Below the pieces are notes generated by a model. That model did no database searches. It was not told where the DNA came from and saw nothing but the letters and a program-made list of their open reading frames with translations. This document shows, one piece after another, positions 63,040-64,000 of a stretch of DNA of 64,000 nucleotides (position 1 is its first letter; each line of letters starts with the position of its first letter). A program made the position numbers and the translations under genes. Source of the DNA: Acanthosepion esculentum (lineage: Eukaryota > Mollusca > Cephalopoda > Sepiida > Sepiidae); contig OZ038511.1 of assembly GCA_964036315.1 (NCBI GenBank), forward strand, positions 1,231,126 to 1,295,125. The letters are read 5' to 3'.

Positions 63040-64000
63040 CTAACGATGCTAGCATGGGAAACCCTTTAGGTCCTGCTTTCACTGACTTTTACATGTCTTA
63101 CATTGAAAACAATGTATTTAAAACAACCGATAAACCTGAAATCTACACAAGGTACATGGATAACATTTTCATTTTAATAGAAAATAAAGATGAAATTGCA
63201 AACCTAAAATAAACTTTTGAAAAAATCTCAACACTAGGATTCACATATGAAGCCATGGTACCTAACAAGATTGCATTCCTCGACGTTGAGATAGAGCTAA
63301 AATCCAACAAATTTAGCACTTACCCATATAAAAAAACACACTAGTACAAATTCTTGTCTTCTAAACTATGATAGCCAATGTCCAGAAAGATATAAAATAG
63401 CTGTGATAACAAACTTTGGAAATAGAGCATACTAAAATTCGTCTTCTCCAAAAATATTTCTATGAACTAAAACGCATAAAACAGACATTAGCCAACAATA
63501 ATTTTCCCAACTATATCATTGATAAACAAATAAAATTATCCTTACAAAAATACACAACCCCATTAACAAAAGTACAACATCACAAAACATCGACATATTT
63601 TATTGCAACCAGATGCACAATAATTATAAGCAGGATGAATTTGCTATAAGGAAAAAATCATTAAACGACATTATTGTGCTGTAACTACTGGAAAACATGT
63701 AAAATATATTATAGAAAATAGAAGACCGCAAAACTTGTTGGTGCCAACCACAATAACCCCACCAAATCTAAACTAACAGTGATTAATATAATGCACCAAT
63801 TTCGATGCTTAGTACAAGACTGTGTTACTTATCAAAAATCAATTACCTTTATCAGACCCACCACTACCTCCTTAAGTAGACATATTACATGCCACCTTTC
63901 AAAGCAGAATGCGATTAATAACATTTATTAACTCATAATTTATAAGAACCTTTAAGGAAAATTCTAGTCAATAACATAAAGATTCTTTTCAAATCAAATA
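63040..64000 (+). pseudogene. Penelope-like retroelement, RT and GIY-YIG-like part, runs off window
   Basis: From 63046: SMGNPLGPAFTDFYMSYIEN, then EIYTRYMDNIFILIENKDE. The polymerase box is YMDN in place of Y-x-D-D, so the second Asp is lost. Then LGFTYEAMVPNKIAFLDVEI, and a 77-codon frame at 63416-63649 (FYELKRIKQTLANNNFPNYI). In a shifted frame FIATRCTI / NYKQDEFAIRK follows, and near 63841 ITFIRPTTTSLSRHITCHLS, the endonuclease-like segment. The RT N-terminal half is absent. Same family as the copy at 540-2010 (shared NYKQDE-AI). The end lies outside the window. Confidence 0.75.

Overview
The window looks like non-coding DNA from an animal nuclear genome, with no intact host gene that I can support. 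It is very AT-rich, full of long (TA)n, (CA)n and (CT)n microsatellites, and littered with broken transposable elements of metazoan type: Penelope-like elements, CR1/Jockey-like and RTE/craniofacial-type LINEs, a Gypsy integrase, and Tc1/mariner transposons. This mix fits a lophotrochozoan, most likely a mollusc and perhaps a cephalopod. That assignment is inference from element style, not proof. The longer open frames that do not match an element are mostly translated microsatellites or chance AT-rich frames. I saw no convincing exon series, rRNA, CRISPR array or functional tRNA.

Layout. 0.5-2 kb: Penelope-like element (+). 4-5.1 kb: CR1/Jockey-like LINE fragment (-). 5.3-5.65 kb: Penelope tail (-). 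9.8-12.6 kb: the longest CR1/Jockey-like copy (-), with its polymerase active site deleted. 15.6-16.15 kb: terminal-inverted-repeat element. 18.6-20.1 kb: Gypsy integrase region (-), abutting a nearly complete Tc1 transposon (20112-21715) that has TA target duplications, long inverted repeats and a single in-frame stop. 22.0-22.2 kb: possible short solo LTR. 24.1-24.65 kb: LINE fragment (-). 26.2-26.9 and 29 kb: LINE 3' ends. 30.4-30.7 kb: a copy of the 5' leader of the 51-55 kb LINE. 31-40 kb: a long stretch with microsatellites and one foldback. 40.4-40.76 kb: CpG-rich LTR-like unit. 41-47.4 kb: fragments of three LINE families.

47.6-47.9 kb holds the most unusual structure: an 89-bp, almost perfect inverted repeat whose loop carries a tRNA(Ser)-like sequence. 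48.1-49.0 kb: a mariner remnant and a TA-flanked miniature element. 51-55.1 kb: an almost full-length LINE (endonuclease, reverse transcriptase, C2H2 finger) broken by mostly TGA stops. 56.4-57.0 kb: Tc1-like remnant and a second foldback. 60.7 kb: miniature partner of the 15.6 kb element. 62.2-64 kb: a second Penelope-like element (+) preceded by a direct repeat.

Nothing here appears to work together as a pathway. The window reads as a record of successive insertions, many lying at or next to (TA)n tracts. The least decayed parts are the Tc1 at 20-21.7 kb, the inverted repeat at 47.6 kb and the LTR-like unit at 40.4 kb.
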